This document shows positions 22,815 through 31,099 of a stretch of DNA of 64,000 nt, piece after piece. Source of the stretch: Acidobacteriota bacterium (GTDB lineage Bacteria; Acidobacteriota; Terriglobia; Acidiferrales; UBA7541); assembly GCA_013289855.1 (NCBI GenBank), contig JABCZD010000003.1, positions 1 to 64,000 of the forward strand, read 5' to 3'. The translations under genes and the position numbers were made by a program. The notes beneath the pieces are model-generated. The model was not told the origin of the DNA. It searched no databases and worked only from the letters and a program-made list of their open reading frames with translations. How positions within the stretch are numbered: the first letter of the stretch is position 1; each line of letters begins with the position of its first letter.

Positions 22815-25508
22815 GTGAAATCGCCGGCGGTGGCGATAACCGCAGCGTTTATCTGCGGGATTGCTATCGGCCTGCGTCCGAGTATGGTGGCCCACGCTGG
22901 TTCGCGAGAACTGATCGTGGGCTTTTTTATTGGCGCTGGGGCCCTGTTGATCTTAGGTGTAATTTTTGTGGCGCGTGGACATTTGTTGGCTGCGAGTTGC
23001 GCCGCGCTTTTTTGTTGGGCGTTCCTGGGTTTTGTGGGCGCGTGCATTGCGCAACAGCCGCGCGCGGCAGGCCACGCAATTTCCCTCGTAGAGAGCGGCG
23101 AGCTCGGATTACACACGCCGTTGCGGTGGCACGGGCAGCTACGGGATGAGCCCGCGCGGCTGCCCTGGGGTTATGGTTACGAAGTAAGCCTTTCGGGAGT
23201 GGATTATCAGAACAATCTCATGCCGTTGCGCGGCGGTTTACGCCTAAGTTTTTCGCAACAGCGCGATGCACAAGGCCGTGACCTGCCGCCGCCGGATATA
23301 CACGCCGGCGATGCGATCACCGTGGTTGCGGAGGCACGCCAGCCGCAGATATTTCGCGACGAAGGGGCGTTTGACCGGCGGGCCTTTCTCGCGGGGCAAA
23401 ATATTGATTTAGTGGCGACCTTGCGGGCGCCAGAATTGCTCGAGCGTGAGGCGGTGGCACGTCTGACGCCCGCCGTGCTGATTGCTCGCGCACGACGGCG
23501 GCTGCGCGATGAAGTAGATGTGCTCTTCGCTGCGCGGCCGGAAGTGGCCGGCGTGCTGAGGGCCATGCTCTTGGGGGATCGCAGCTTTGTGGACCGCGAG
23601 GAGTCCGCGGATTTTCAGAAGACCGGCGTGTTTCACGTTTTGGTGGTAGCGGGCCTGCATGTTGGAGCGATCGCGTATTTGCTTTTTTGGCTGGGTCGCA
23701 AGTTGCAAATGCCGAGCGTGCTGACCGTCGCGATAACGATGGCGCTGCTGTTCGCCTACGTGGCAATGGTGGAGCAACGCCCCCCTGTGCTGCGCGCGGC
23801 GCTGATGGCTTCTGTCGTGGCTATTGGTACTATTTTTTTTCGACGGCTAGACCTGCTCAATTCGGCGGCGGTGGCGGCGTTGCTACTACTGGTGGCTCGA
23901 CCGCTGCTGCTGTCTGATGGAAGCTTTCAGCTTACGTTTGTGGCCATTGGATGTATCGCCGGTATCGCGGCGCCCTGGCTTGAAGAGTACGTGCAGCCGT
24001 ACGCGCGGGCGCTGCGCGGCTGGCGAGACGTGGCGCGAGATGCGATACACGTTCCTAAAGCGGCGCAATTCCGGATTGACTTGCGTGCGGCGACTGCGTG
24101 GTTAACTTCGGGCGTGCCCGCCAAGCTCGCAAGAACGGCGGAAAGTGCGTTGGCCGGCGCGCTCACTGTTTCACTACGCGTGTTTGAATTGCTGGTGATC
24201 ACGGTGGTATTGCAGATTGGGATGCAGCCCCTGATGACCAGCGCGTTTCACCGCGTGACACTGGCGGCGCCGCTCGTGAATCTGCTCGCCGTGTCATTGA
24301 TGGGAGTCATGGTACCGCTCGGCTTTGCGGCCATTCTGAGTGGCGTGCTCTTCCCTGCCCTGGGAAGATTTTTGGCGGCGCCGCTTGGATGGCTCACGAC
24401 GCTCTTGTTGCGCGTGGTGAAGTACTTTGGCGCTTTTGGGCACTGGAGCTATCGCGTGCCCGGACCGCCTGCATGGCTGACGATGGTATTTTTCGTGGCG
24501 GCGGTATCTCTTGCGATCTTGCTGCATTTGAAATCGAAGCGGGCGAGATGGTGCGCGCGGGGAAGTGCGCTGGTGTTGCTGGCTGCCGCCATGGCAATTG
24601 CTACGTTCCCATTTCCAGCCGTTTGGCATCGCGGCGAGTTGGAGCTAACGGTACTCGATGTGGGGCAGGGCGATTCCCTGTTCTTAATTTCGCCTGGCGG
24701 GAAAACTTTATTGATTGATGGGGGCGGAGCGTTTGGAGGATTCCCAGGTCATGCGGAGCATTTGGGAATTGATCCTGGAGAAGAGGCAGTGTCGCCATAT
24801 CTGTGGTCACGGGGATTTAAGCGAATTGATTTCGTGGCGGTCACGCACGGGCATCAGGATCACCTGGGGGGTTTGACAGCTGTGCTGGAAAATTTTCACG
24901 TCGAGACGCTGATGATTGGACGAGAGGTCGGCGGTCCCGCGCTGGCGAAGCTGGAATCCTTGGCACGTGATCGCGGCGTGGCCATAGTGCATGAGGTGCG
25001 TACCGGAAGGTTGGACTGGGATGGCGCGGAGGGCGAGGTTCTGTGGCCGGAGGCAGGTACTGACGACCTAAGAGTGGCGCCGAAGAATAATGATTCGATT
25101 GTGATGCGGTGGGAATTTGGCGGGACCGCGTTCATGCTGCCGGGCGACGCAGAGAAACAGGCGGAGCGGGAGATTTTGTCGGAGAACGCTGCGGGACACT
25201 TGTGGGCGGACGTGCTGAAGGTTGGTCATCACGGGAGCAAAAACTCAACCACCGAAGAATTCCTGGCGGCAGTGCACCCGCGGGTGGCGGTGATTTCTGC
25301 CGGAGAGAACAATCCTTACGGGCATCCCAGCCCGGAACTGCTGGAGAGGCTCAAAAACGCTGGGGTGCGAATCTTGCGAACAGATCGCGACGGCGCGGTG
25401 CACATACTTTCGGATGGCAGACAGTTGGACATTTCTTGCTTCGTGGCGTGTCCGGAAGCTGCGGCGCCGCCTCCCGCGTCATTGTCAACGCAATCGCCAC
25501 AGAATTAG
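22815..25508 (+). CDS. comEC: ComEC/Rec2 DNA-uptake channel protein
   Basis: This protein has 897 residues, with a GTG start. Order: N-terminal membrane segments (about 5-80), an OB-like DUF4131 region (about 95-195), the multi-spanning Competence domain (about 210-590, with GVFHVLVVAGLHVGAIAYLL-like signature and LLSDGSFQLTFVAIGCIAGIA), then a C-terminal metallo-beta-lactamase domain (about 610-880). The last has LDVGQGDSLFLISP, THGHQDHLGGL and VLKVGHHGSKNST. It transports single-stranded DNA across the inner membrane in natural transformation. Metal-ligand residues look intact. The other competence genes are not in the window. Its 3' end overlaps the convergent methyltransferase gene by 24 bases. 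Confidence 0.95.
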   Translation: MKSPAVAITAAFICGIAIGLRPSMVAHAGSRELIVGFFIGAGALLILGVIFVARGHLLAASCAALFCWAFLGFVGACIAQQPRAAGHAISLVESGELGLHTPLRWHGQLRDEPARLPWGYGYEVSLSGVDYQNNLMPLRGGLRLSFSQQRDAQGRDLPPPDIHAGDAITVVAEARQPQIFRDEGAFDRRAFLAGQNIDLVATLRAPELLEREAVARLTPAVLIARARRRLRDEVDVLFAARPEVAGVLRAMLLGDRSFVDREESADFQKTGVFHVLVVAGLHVGAIAYLLFWLGRKLQMPSVLTVAITMALLFAYVAMVEQRPPVLRAALMASVVAIGTIFFRRLDLLNSAAVAALLLLVARPLLLSDGSFQLTFVAIGCIAGIAAPWLEEYVQPYARALRGWRDVARDAIHVPKAAQFRIDLRAATAWLTSGVPAKLARTAESALAGALTVSLRVFELLVITVVLQIGMQPLMTSAFHRVTLAAPLVNLLAVSLMGVMVPLGFAAILSGVLFPALGRFLAAPLGWLTTLLLRVVKYFGAFGHWSYRVPGPPAWLTMVFFVAAVSLAILLHLKSKRARWCARGSALVLLAAAMAIATFPFPAVWHRGELELTVLDVGQGDSLFLISPGGKTLLIDGGGAFGGFPGHAEHLGIDPGEEAVSPYLWSRGFKRIDFVAVTHGHQDHLGGLTAVLENFHVETLMIGREVGGPALAKLESLARDRGVAIVHEVRTGRLDWDGAEGEVLWPEAGTDDLRVAPKNNDSIVMRWEFGGTAFMLPGDAEKQAEREILSENAAGHLWADVLKVGHHGSKNSTTEEFLAAVHPRVAVISAGENNPYGHPSPELLERLKNAGVRILRTDRDGAVHILSDGRQLDISCFVACPEAAAPPPASLSTQSPQN

Positions 25509-26045
25509 CAGCGTGGCTAGAAGCAGCACAAAACCCAGCGTAGCCTGCCATTCGTGGTTTTTCCGGTACTGCGCGTAGGAAAACGCGCTCGCGGAATCGG
25601 CGGAAACGTCGGTCATTTTTGCCGGCGTGACGCGCGGGAAAAAAAGCGGCACGGCGCGCGCGTAAGTTTCGAACGCCGCCCCGTAATGTCCTCGCAGCTC
25701 GCCCTCCTCCCTCTTCATCACGATGGAATAAAACAGCGCGAAGTAAGAAAGTAACAGCACGCCCACGATCCAGGAATGCGTGGCAATTCCGGTGCCAAGC
25801 GCGAGCATGGCGCTGCCTAGATAGAGCGGATTGCGTGTGTGGGCGTAGGGTCCGGTGATGGTCAGGGTCTCCTGCTTATGAAGATATCCCGCCGCGTAAG
25901 CGCGCAGCCAAAGGCCCATCGCTCCCACTAGCGCGCCAATGGCAATATCGCGCGGAGTCGGTCTGGCCAGCAACAGAACCGCGACGGCCAGCGGATATCC
26001 CAGGCGGACACGCCATCGGGCGAAGAATGCGGCGCGGTCGCTCAC
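25485..26045 (-). CDS. Isoprenylcysteine carboxyl methyltransferase-family membrane protein
   Basis: The 186-residue protein has about four membrane segments and the ICMT/PEMT signature GPYAHTRNPLYLGSAMLALG followed by MKREEGELRGHYGAAFETYA and PLFFP, which in this family forms the SAM-binding region. The substrate in bacteria is usually unknown. It is the last gene of the LPS core operon, overlapping the waaC-like gene by 4 bases (ATGA type), so a role in modifying a lipid or envelope component is plausible but unproven. Its 3' end overlaps comEC on the other strand. Confidence 0.85.
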   Translation of the reverse strand: MSDRAAFFARWRVRLGYPLAVAVLLLARPTPRDIAIGALVGAMGLWLRAYAAGYLHKQETLTITGPYAHTRNPLYLGSAMLALGTGIATHSWIVGVLLLSYFALFYSIVMKREEGELRGHYGAAFETYARAVPLFFPRVTPAKMTDVSADSASAFSYAQYRKNHEWQATLGFVLLLATLLILWRLR

Positions 26046-27103
26046 GCGCGCGGCCCAATGAGGCGGATAAGGGCGGAAAACACTTCGGGAACAGAAATCT
26101 CAAGAATCGCAGGATCGGTTTCGTCGATGCGACTATGATCGCGCACGGCAGAGTTGGCGCGCAGAACAATGTTGCGGATGGATTCTACGCTGGAACCGGA
26201 ATTTGCTGCGCCGGCCGCTAGATCAGGCAATGCGAAGCCTGGGTACGGGCCGTTACGCTGCGGATCGGTGGGGCCGTAGATGCTCACCGAGGGCGTTCCC
26301 AGAGCAATGGCCAGGTGCAGCGGGCCCGTGTCACCACCGACGATGCACAGGGCATTCCGCGCCACGGCCATCAATTTTTCGACCGTGCCACTGTAGGCGA
26401 TGGGTTCAGCGTTGCCGCTCGCCGCTTTAATCGCTTCCACCAAATGGTCTTCTCCGGGACCGTAGTTTAAAACACAGCGCAGGTTTAAAGAGTCGCGGAT
26501 GTGCTGCGCGAGTTTACCAAAGCGTTCGGGAGGCCAGCACTTTGAGCGCCATCCACCGCCCGGACTTAGCAAAACGTAACGGTCGACACCGCAGTCTTGC
26601 AGCAGTTGGCGGACGATAGCGTCATCTTGCGAAGAAACTTGCAGCGTGAACGGCGCGACCGTGCTTGTTGCGCCCGCACACCGCGAAAGTTCGCCATTTT
26701 GCTCCGCGATGTGCGTGGTCTCGCAGCGCACGCGATCCGTATAAAGAATGGGCACGCCCCATTCGCGGATAGTCTGCGAAGAAAATCCGATGCGCCGCGG
26801 CACGCCTCCAAACAATGGTAGTGCAGCCGATTTCCAAAGTCCCTGGTAGTCGATGGCCGCGGTGAATTGTTCTTTGCGAATGCGCGCAATGATTCCGCGG
26901 ATGGAAGCCAGCGAACGCGTCTCCGTGGCCCAGATATCCGTGGCCAGGGTACTGCTAGCCACTAAAGATTCCCAGCGCGGGTGCGTCAGCCAGGTGATCT
27001 GGCTCGCGGGAAAAGTTTGGCGGAGCACGGCAACAGCCGGGAAAGTGTGCACGATGTCACCCAGCGAGCCGAGGCGCACCACCAGGAATCGCGGATCAGG
27101 CAT
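26042..27103 (-). CDS. waaC: LPS heptosyltransferase (GT9), WaaC-like
   Basis: This glycosyltransferase family 9 protein has 353 residues. Start at MPDPRFLVVRLGSLGDIVHT is chosen: it fits the family N-terminus and overlaps the rfaE2 stop by 8 bases, whereas the longer frame covers rfaE2. The GT9 C-terminal block is present: CIVGGDTGPLHLAIALGTPSVSIYGPTDPQRNGPY. VVRLGSLGDIVHTFPAV resembles heptosyltransferase I (WaaC) more than WaaF. It would add the first heptose to Kdo using ADP-heptose on the cytoplasmic face. Its neighbours make and use ADP-heptose. Confidence 0.88.
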   Translation of the reverse strand: MPDPRFLVVRLGSLGDIVHTFPAVAVLRQTFPASQITWLTHPRWESLVASSTLATDIWATETRSLASIRGIIARIRKEQFTAAIDYQGLWKSAALPLFGGVPRRIGFSSQTIREWGVPILYTDRVRCETTHIAEQNGELSRCAGATSTVAPFTLQVSSQDDAIVRQLLQDCGVDRYVLLSPGGGWRSKCWPPERFGKLAQHIRDSLNLRCVLNYGPGEDHLVEAIKAASGNAEPIAYSGTVEKLMAVARNALCIVGGDTGPLHLAIALGTPSVSIYGPTDPQRNGPYPGFALPDLAAGAANSGSSVESIRNIVLRANSAVRDHSRIDETDPAILEISVPEVFSALIRLIGPRA

Positions 27104-27587
27104 TTTGATCCTTGCGAATATTTTCCAGCAGCGCGCGCGTGGAATGATTTTTGGCGTCGCCGACGATAGCCACGCGGATACCAAGCCGCGCAGCAGTCGC
27201 GCGCTCGGGGACGCTTTCTACTGTATAGTCCGTGCCCTTGGCGTGAACGTGCGGACGCAGTTCTTCGAGCAACCAGTTGACGTCAGGTTCCGCGAAAATA
27301 ATTACGTAGTCGACGCAGCGAAGCGCCGCCACCAGTTGCGCGCGCGCTTGTTCGTCCAGAATCGGGCGTTGAAATCCCTTCAACGCGCGAACCGAGGAGT
27401 CCGCATTCACCGCCGTCACCAGGACGTCACCTTCCTGGCGTGCACTCTCGAGATACCGGATATGGCCAACATGCAGCGTGTCAAAGCATCCGTTCGAAAG
27501 AACGATTCGCTTTCCGTTGCGGCGATGCTCTTCGAGAAGCGTGCGAAGTTTTTCGACCGAGACAATTTTGGTGTGAGCTTCGCGCAT
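27096..27587 (-). CDS. rfaE2: D-glycero-beta-D-manno-heptose 1-phosphate adenylyltransferase
   Basis: This nucleotidyltransferase of 163 residues corresponds to the C-terminal half of HldE. It has NGCFDTLHVGHIRYLESAR with the H-x-G-H nucleotide motif (39-42), AVNADSSVRALKGFQRPI and a late HSTRALLENIRK matching the S/T-T-x-I region. It converts heptose-1-phosphate and ATP to ADP-heptose. Here it is a separate gene that starts 3 bases after the kinase gene stops, so the two domains fused in E. coli HldE are split but coupled. Confidence 0.94.
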   Translation of the reverse strand: MREAHTKIVSVEKLRTLLEEHRRNGKRIVLSNGCFDTLHVGHIRYLESARQEGDVLVTAVNADSSVRALKGFQRPILDEQARAQLVAALRCVDYVIIFAEPDVNWLLEELRPHVHAKGTDYTVESVPERATAARLGIRVAIVGDAKNHSTRALLENIRKDQNA

Positions 27588-27590
27588 TAC

Positions 27591-28790
27591 CTAGGCTTGG
27601 TCTTTCTTCGAACGGAGCGCTTTCCTGAGCGGCGTTGCGCCGGTCTTCGGATGAAGCGGCGCGTCATACACGCGCTGTTCCGCCGGTTCCGCCAAAATTT
27701 CCTGGCGAATGGCGTCAAGAAGTTCTTTTTGCGAAATCGTAGCCGTGCCGCGCTTCATAACCACCAGCCCGCCGGCAATGTTTGCGATGTGCGCGGCTTC
27801 CAGAGGCGGCGCGCCGCACGCTAACGCCAGCGTGTAGGCGGCCAGTACGGTATCGCCGGCACCCGTAACGTCTACGGCCTGCGCTGCACCGTGGATGGGA
27901 ATATGCGTTACGCGGTTGGCGTCTTCGAAGAGCGCCATCCCGTCTCGGCCGCGCGTTACCAGTAACGACTGCAACTTCATGAGGCCCTGCGTGGATTGCG
28001 CGCAACGCTGCAGTTCAGCAACATTTGCGCCGATAGCCGCATGGTGCAGCGCTTCCACCTCAGCCTCGTTGGGCGTGGCGGAAGTAATTTGCGATTTGGC
28101 GTACCCGTGGAGATTACGACGGGCGTCAAGCGTGATCACGAATTTTGCTTTGCGTTGCGCGCGGGCCTTACGCACCAGCGCCGGCGTGGCTACTCCGAAT
28201 CCGTAGTCCGAAACCGCCAAGGCGTCGGCTTTTCTAAGTTTGACGGCCAGCGCGGATTGCAATTTCGCTCGGATATTCTCCGGGAGTGGCGCGGACGGTT
28301 CGCGGTCCACGCGCAGAACTTGCTGCCCCGCGGTGTGCGCCCAGCCTGCCAAAAATCTCGTTTTCGTCGGGGTCGTCCAGTTTTTCGCTGAAAAAATTCC
28401 GGAGACGTCCATGCCGATCAATTGAAAATACTCGCGTAGCTTGTCACCCGCAGCGTCATCGCCCACCACGGTCACTGGTAGCACTCGCGCCCCCAGCGCG
28501 GCGAAATTGTTCGCGGCGTTGGCGCCCCCACCAGGGACAAGATGCGTATGATTGTGGCGCAGAATCAGCACTGGTGCTTCGCGAGACACGCGCGAGATGT
28601 CGCCAAATTGAAATTCATCTGCTACGAAATCGCCGAGCAGCACAATCGTTTTCGCCGAAAATTGCGCGACGTAGTCGGCCAACGCACTCAAGTCGATCGC
28701 CGGAGCGGCTGGCGTTCGCGACGAGTTCAACACCGGGCCAGTCCAGCGCACAGCCAATAATTTCTTCTTTGCAACTCGACGGCGGCTCAT
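27591..28790 (-). CDS. rfaE1: D-glycero-beta-D-manno-heptose-7-phosphate kinase
   Basis: This PfkB/ribokinase-family sugar kinase corresponds to the N-terminal half of HldE. Start at 28790 (MSRRRVAKKK) is chosen over a longer frame because TGGAG lies about 10 bases upstream and the longer part is occupied by the gmhB remnant in another frame. Diagnostic blocks are VLLGDFVADEFQFG, RVSREAPVLIL, VPGGGANAANNFAALGA, VSDYGFGVAT, TPNEAEVEA and the catalytic VDVTGAGDTVLAAYTLALA. About 399 residues versus about 320 for the bare domain; the extra length is a basic N-terminus and a C-terminal tail. Confidence 0.93.
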   Translation of the reverse strand: MSRRRVAKKKLLAVRWTGPVLNSSRTPAAPAIDLSALADYVAQFSAKTIVLLGDFVADEFQFGDISRVSREAPVLILRHNHTHLVPGGGANAANNFAALGARVLPVTVVGDDAAGDKLREYFQLIGMDVSGIFSAKNWTTPTKTRFLAGWAHTAGQQVLRVDREPSAPLPENIRAKLQSALAVKLRKADALAVSDYGFGVATPALVRKARAQRKAKFVITLDARRNLHGYAKSQITSATPNEAEVEALHHAAIGANVAELQRCAQSTQGLMKLQSLLVTRGRDGMALFEDANRVTHIPIHGAAQAVDVTGAGDTVLAAYTLALACGAPPLEAAHIANIAGGLVVMKRGTATISQKELLDAIRQEILAEPAEQRVYDAPLHPKTGATPLRKALRSKKDQA

Positions 28791-29011
28791 CTTATCTGCT
28801 CCAGGATCCATTGAGTGGAGTTGCCCAAATACCTCCCGGCAACGACGCACTGCTCGGTCACCACGACTACTCGCGTTAGCTCTTGCTTCAATCCGTGAAT
28901 GGCGCCTTCCGCGATGGGAAAGATACGCAAACGGGTAGCGTGATTCAAGTAACCCACCTCTTCGCGGATAGTTCCGTCGCATTCCCGGAACTCCTCTGCT
29001 TGCGAAGCGGC
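28787..29011 (-). pseudogene. Remnant of heptose-1,7-bisphosphate phosphatase (gmhB-like)
   Basis: Between waaF and rfaE1, in a frame different from both, the bottom strand reads FRECDGTIREEVGYLNHATR then LRIFPIAEGAIHGLKQ and VVVVTEQCVVAGRYLGNS, ending in TGA. This matches the start of HAD-family GmhB (normal pattern L-D-R-D-G-T-I-N-E-E-x-G-Y-L and V-V-x-x-T-N-Q-S-G). The first catalytic Asp is replaced by Glu, the T-N-Q-S-G motif is changed, the C-terminal half is absent and no start codon is obvious. It ends in an ATGA overlap with the rfaE1 start. The gene position is exactly where gmhB is expected in this pathway operon. Confidence 0.7.
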
Positions 29012-29015
29012 GGCG

Positions 29016-30077
29016 TTAGGCAGAAGGCACCTCGGCAGCGCGGAGCTTGCCCGCCGCCAGCCATAGAGCGAGGGCGGCCTCTACCGCGGCAGGTTGCACA
29101 GCAGTCATGCAGCGATGGTCTGTGGGGCAGCGACGCAGAAAACACGGACTGCAGTAGGGCTTTTCTTGCACGATGGTGCAGCGCGGCGTGACCGGCGCGG
29201 TGCCGAACGGATCGGTGGGCCCGAATACCGCGACGGCCGGAAGGCCCACGGCCGCCGCCACATGCATCGCGCCGGAATCGTTGCCGAGAAAAATCTGGCA
29301 GCGCGAAAGCAATGCAGGCAGTTCGGCGATATTCGTTTGCCCAGTTAGATTGCTTGGCGGTTTCATCAGCCTTGTCGCAATCGCCTCGCTCACTTGCGCT
29401 TCGGCCGGAGTGCCAAAAAGAATTACCTCGGCGTCGCCGTGCATTTGCAAGTGATTCAGCGTCGCGGCGAAACGCTCGGGCGGCCAGCATTTTGCTGATC
29501 CGTAGGAAGCTCCCGCGCCTACTGCGATGCGCGTGCTCTTCCCCAGGCTGCCGGCACCGCGAAGTTTCGCTTCCGCGGCGGCGAGTTGTTCGCTTGGTAC
29601 GGCCAGCTGGATAAATTGTTCGTCAACAAGTTCGTTAAGCCAGCCGGCACGCCGCACCAGTTCCAGGTAGTAAAACTTTTCGTGCGCCGGTACCTCGCCG
29701 TGTCTAGGCACGGGGACGGCCTCGCTCAGCAGCATGCTGCGGCCGTCGCGGGCATAACCAATGCGGCGCGGGATTTTGGCGCGCCACGCCAGCCACGCGG
29801 CATCGAAAGCGTTTTGCAGCAACAGCGCGAGATCGAAGTTCTTCGTCCTTAACTCAGCCGCCAGTCGTTCGCGACCCGCGAAGCCGGCGTGGATTCCCTT
29901 CCAATCATAGGCAATCAGTTCGTCGGCGACCTGCTGATGGCGGTAAATGTCGGCGACGTACGGCCTCGCCAGGATGGCAATTTGCGCGTCAGGAAATTTC
30001 GCACGCACGGCTCGCAGCGCGGGAATAGCCATGATGGCGTCGCCAACCCAATTCGTAGCGCGAACCAAAATCTTCAC
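29016..30077 (-). CDS. waaF: LPS heptosyltransferase II
   Basis: This GT9 enzyme of 353 residues adds the second heptose of the inner core. The N-terminus MKILVRATNWVGDAIMAIPA and the C-terminal signature FLGNDSGAMHVAAAVGLPAVAVFGPTDPFGTAP are typical of WaaF, as is the Cys cluster around YCSPCFLRRCPTDHRCM. It begins with GTG, overlapping the lpxK stop (GTGA). A run of overlapping genes from waaA down implies one transcript. Confidence 0.94.
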   Translation of the reverse strand: MKILVRATNWVGDAIMAIPALRAVRAKFPDAQIAILARPYVADIYRHQQVADELIAYDWKGIHAGFAGRERLAAELRTKNFDLALLLQNAFDAAWLAWRAKIPRRIGYARDGRSMLLSEAVPVPRHGEVPAHEKFYYLELVRRAGWLNELVDEQFIQLAVPSEQLAAAEAKLRGAGSLGKSTRIAVGAGASYGSAKCWPPERFAATLNHLQMHGDAEVILFGTPAEAQVSEAIATRLMKPPSNLTGQTNIAELPALLSRCQIFLGNDSGAMHVAAAVGLPAVAVFGPTDPFGTAPVTPRCTIVQEKPYCSPCFLRRCPTDHRCMTAVQPAAVEAALALWLAAGKLRAAEVPSA

Positions 30078-31099
30078 GACGCCGCTCCCACGCGTTGCGC
30101 AATCTTGGATTGAATCAGCGACAGAAATTCCTCTTCCTGCGAAACCTCAATATCAATGATCGCCACAAACACCGGGACACCTTGCAAGCTGACGCCACCC
30201 AAATTATTCGCGTCTTTTTCCGTGGTGATCATCCCGCGCGCATTAGCCTCCTTCGCGGCGCGCTCCAGTGCGGCGGCATCTCCGGCCGTGTAGCGGTAAT
30301 GGTCGGGAAAAATCCTCTGACCGCCTATCGAAAGGCCCCATCCCGCAAGGTCGCGAAAAAATTGCTGCGGATTGCCAAGTCCGCAGAAAGCGAAGAACGG
30401 TCCGTCCCCGATCTGCCCCAGCGCGAAAAGCTCGCCATTGTCACCGCCGAGCCTGCGGAAACCCAGCAGCTTGGTGGTAGCGGAAAAGACCGGATAAGCC
30501 TGCAAACTCGACACCACATTCGAAATGCCGGGCTGCGTTTCCGCGCGCGTGAACACCAGTGCGTCGGCTCGCGCCATGGCGGAGAGCGGCTCGCGCAGCC
30601 GTCCCGCGGGCAACAGCGATTCCCCCGCAAGCGAATGCGAGGCATCCATCAAAAGGATGTCCACGTCGCGCGCCAGTTGCAGGTGCTGGAATCCATCGTC
30701 GAGCAGAAAAATGTCCACGGATTGGGCGGCTTCGAGCGCCGCGCCCGTGGCGAAGCGATTCGCGCCCACGGCCACGGTGGCGCGTTTTCCAAGACGCGTG
30801 CGAAGTAGCTCGACTTCATCGCTGTTGCCCCCTTCCCCGCGATAGCCGCGCGTAAGAATAGCCACGCGCTGACCTTGCGCTAGAAATTTTTCCGCCAGCC
30901 ACAACACCATGGGAGTTTTCCCCACGCCCCCAACCGTTAAATTCCCCACGCTAACCACCGCACCTTGCAAACGCTTTTGTTTGCGCCGCCCGTTCGCATA
31001 GGCCTTCACTCGCGCGCGCACCACTGCTGCATACACCAGCGAAAGCGGCCACAGAATCAGTTGCGCCGCCTTCGAGCGTTGCAACGAGCTCCAATTCAT
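30074..31099 (-). CDS. lpxK: Tetraacyldisaccharide 4'-kinase
   Basis: LpxK phosphorylates the 4' position of the lipid A precursor at the inner membrane. It is 341 residues with an N-terminal membrane-anchor helix (about 12-28), Walker A at 52-62 (GNLTVGGVGKT), and the family blocks ILTRGYRG, DDGFQHLQLARDVDILLMDA, LPAGRLREPL and the late FPDHYRYTAGDA, all expected. The stop overlaps the waaF start and the start overlaps the waaA stop (ATGA). Confidence 0.95.
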   Translation of the reverse strand: MNWSSLQRSKAAQLILWPLSLVYAAVVRARVKAYANGRRKQKRLQGAVVSVGNLTVGGVGKTPMVLWLAEKFLAQGQRVAILTRGYRGEGGNSDEVELLRTRLGKRATVAVGANRFATGAALEAAQSVDIFLLDDGFQHLQLARDVDILLMDASHSLAGESLLPAGRLREPLSAMARADALVFTRAETQPGISNVVSSLQAYPVFSATTKLLGFRRLGGDNGELFALGQIGDGPFFAFCGLGNPQQFFRDLAGWGLSIGGQRIFPDHYRYTAGDAAALERAAKEANARGMITTEKDANNLGGVSLQGVPVFVAIIDIEVSQEEEFLSLIQSKIAQRVGAAS

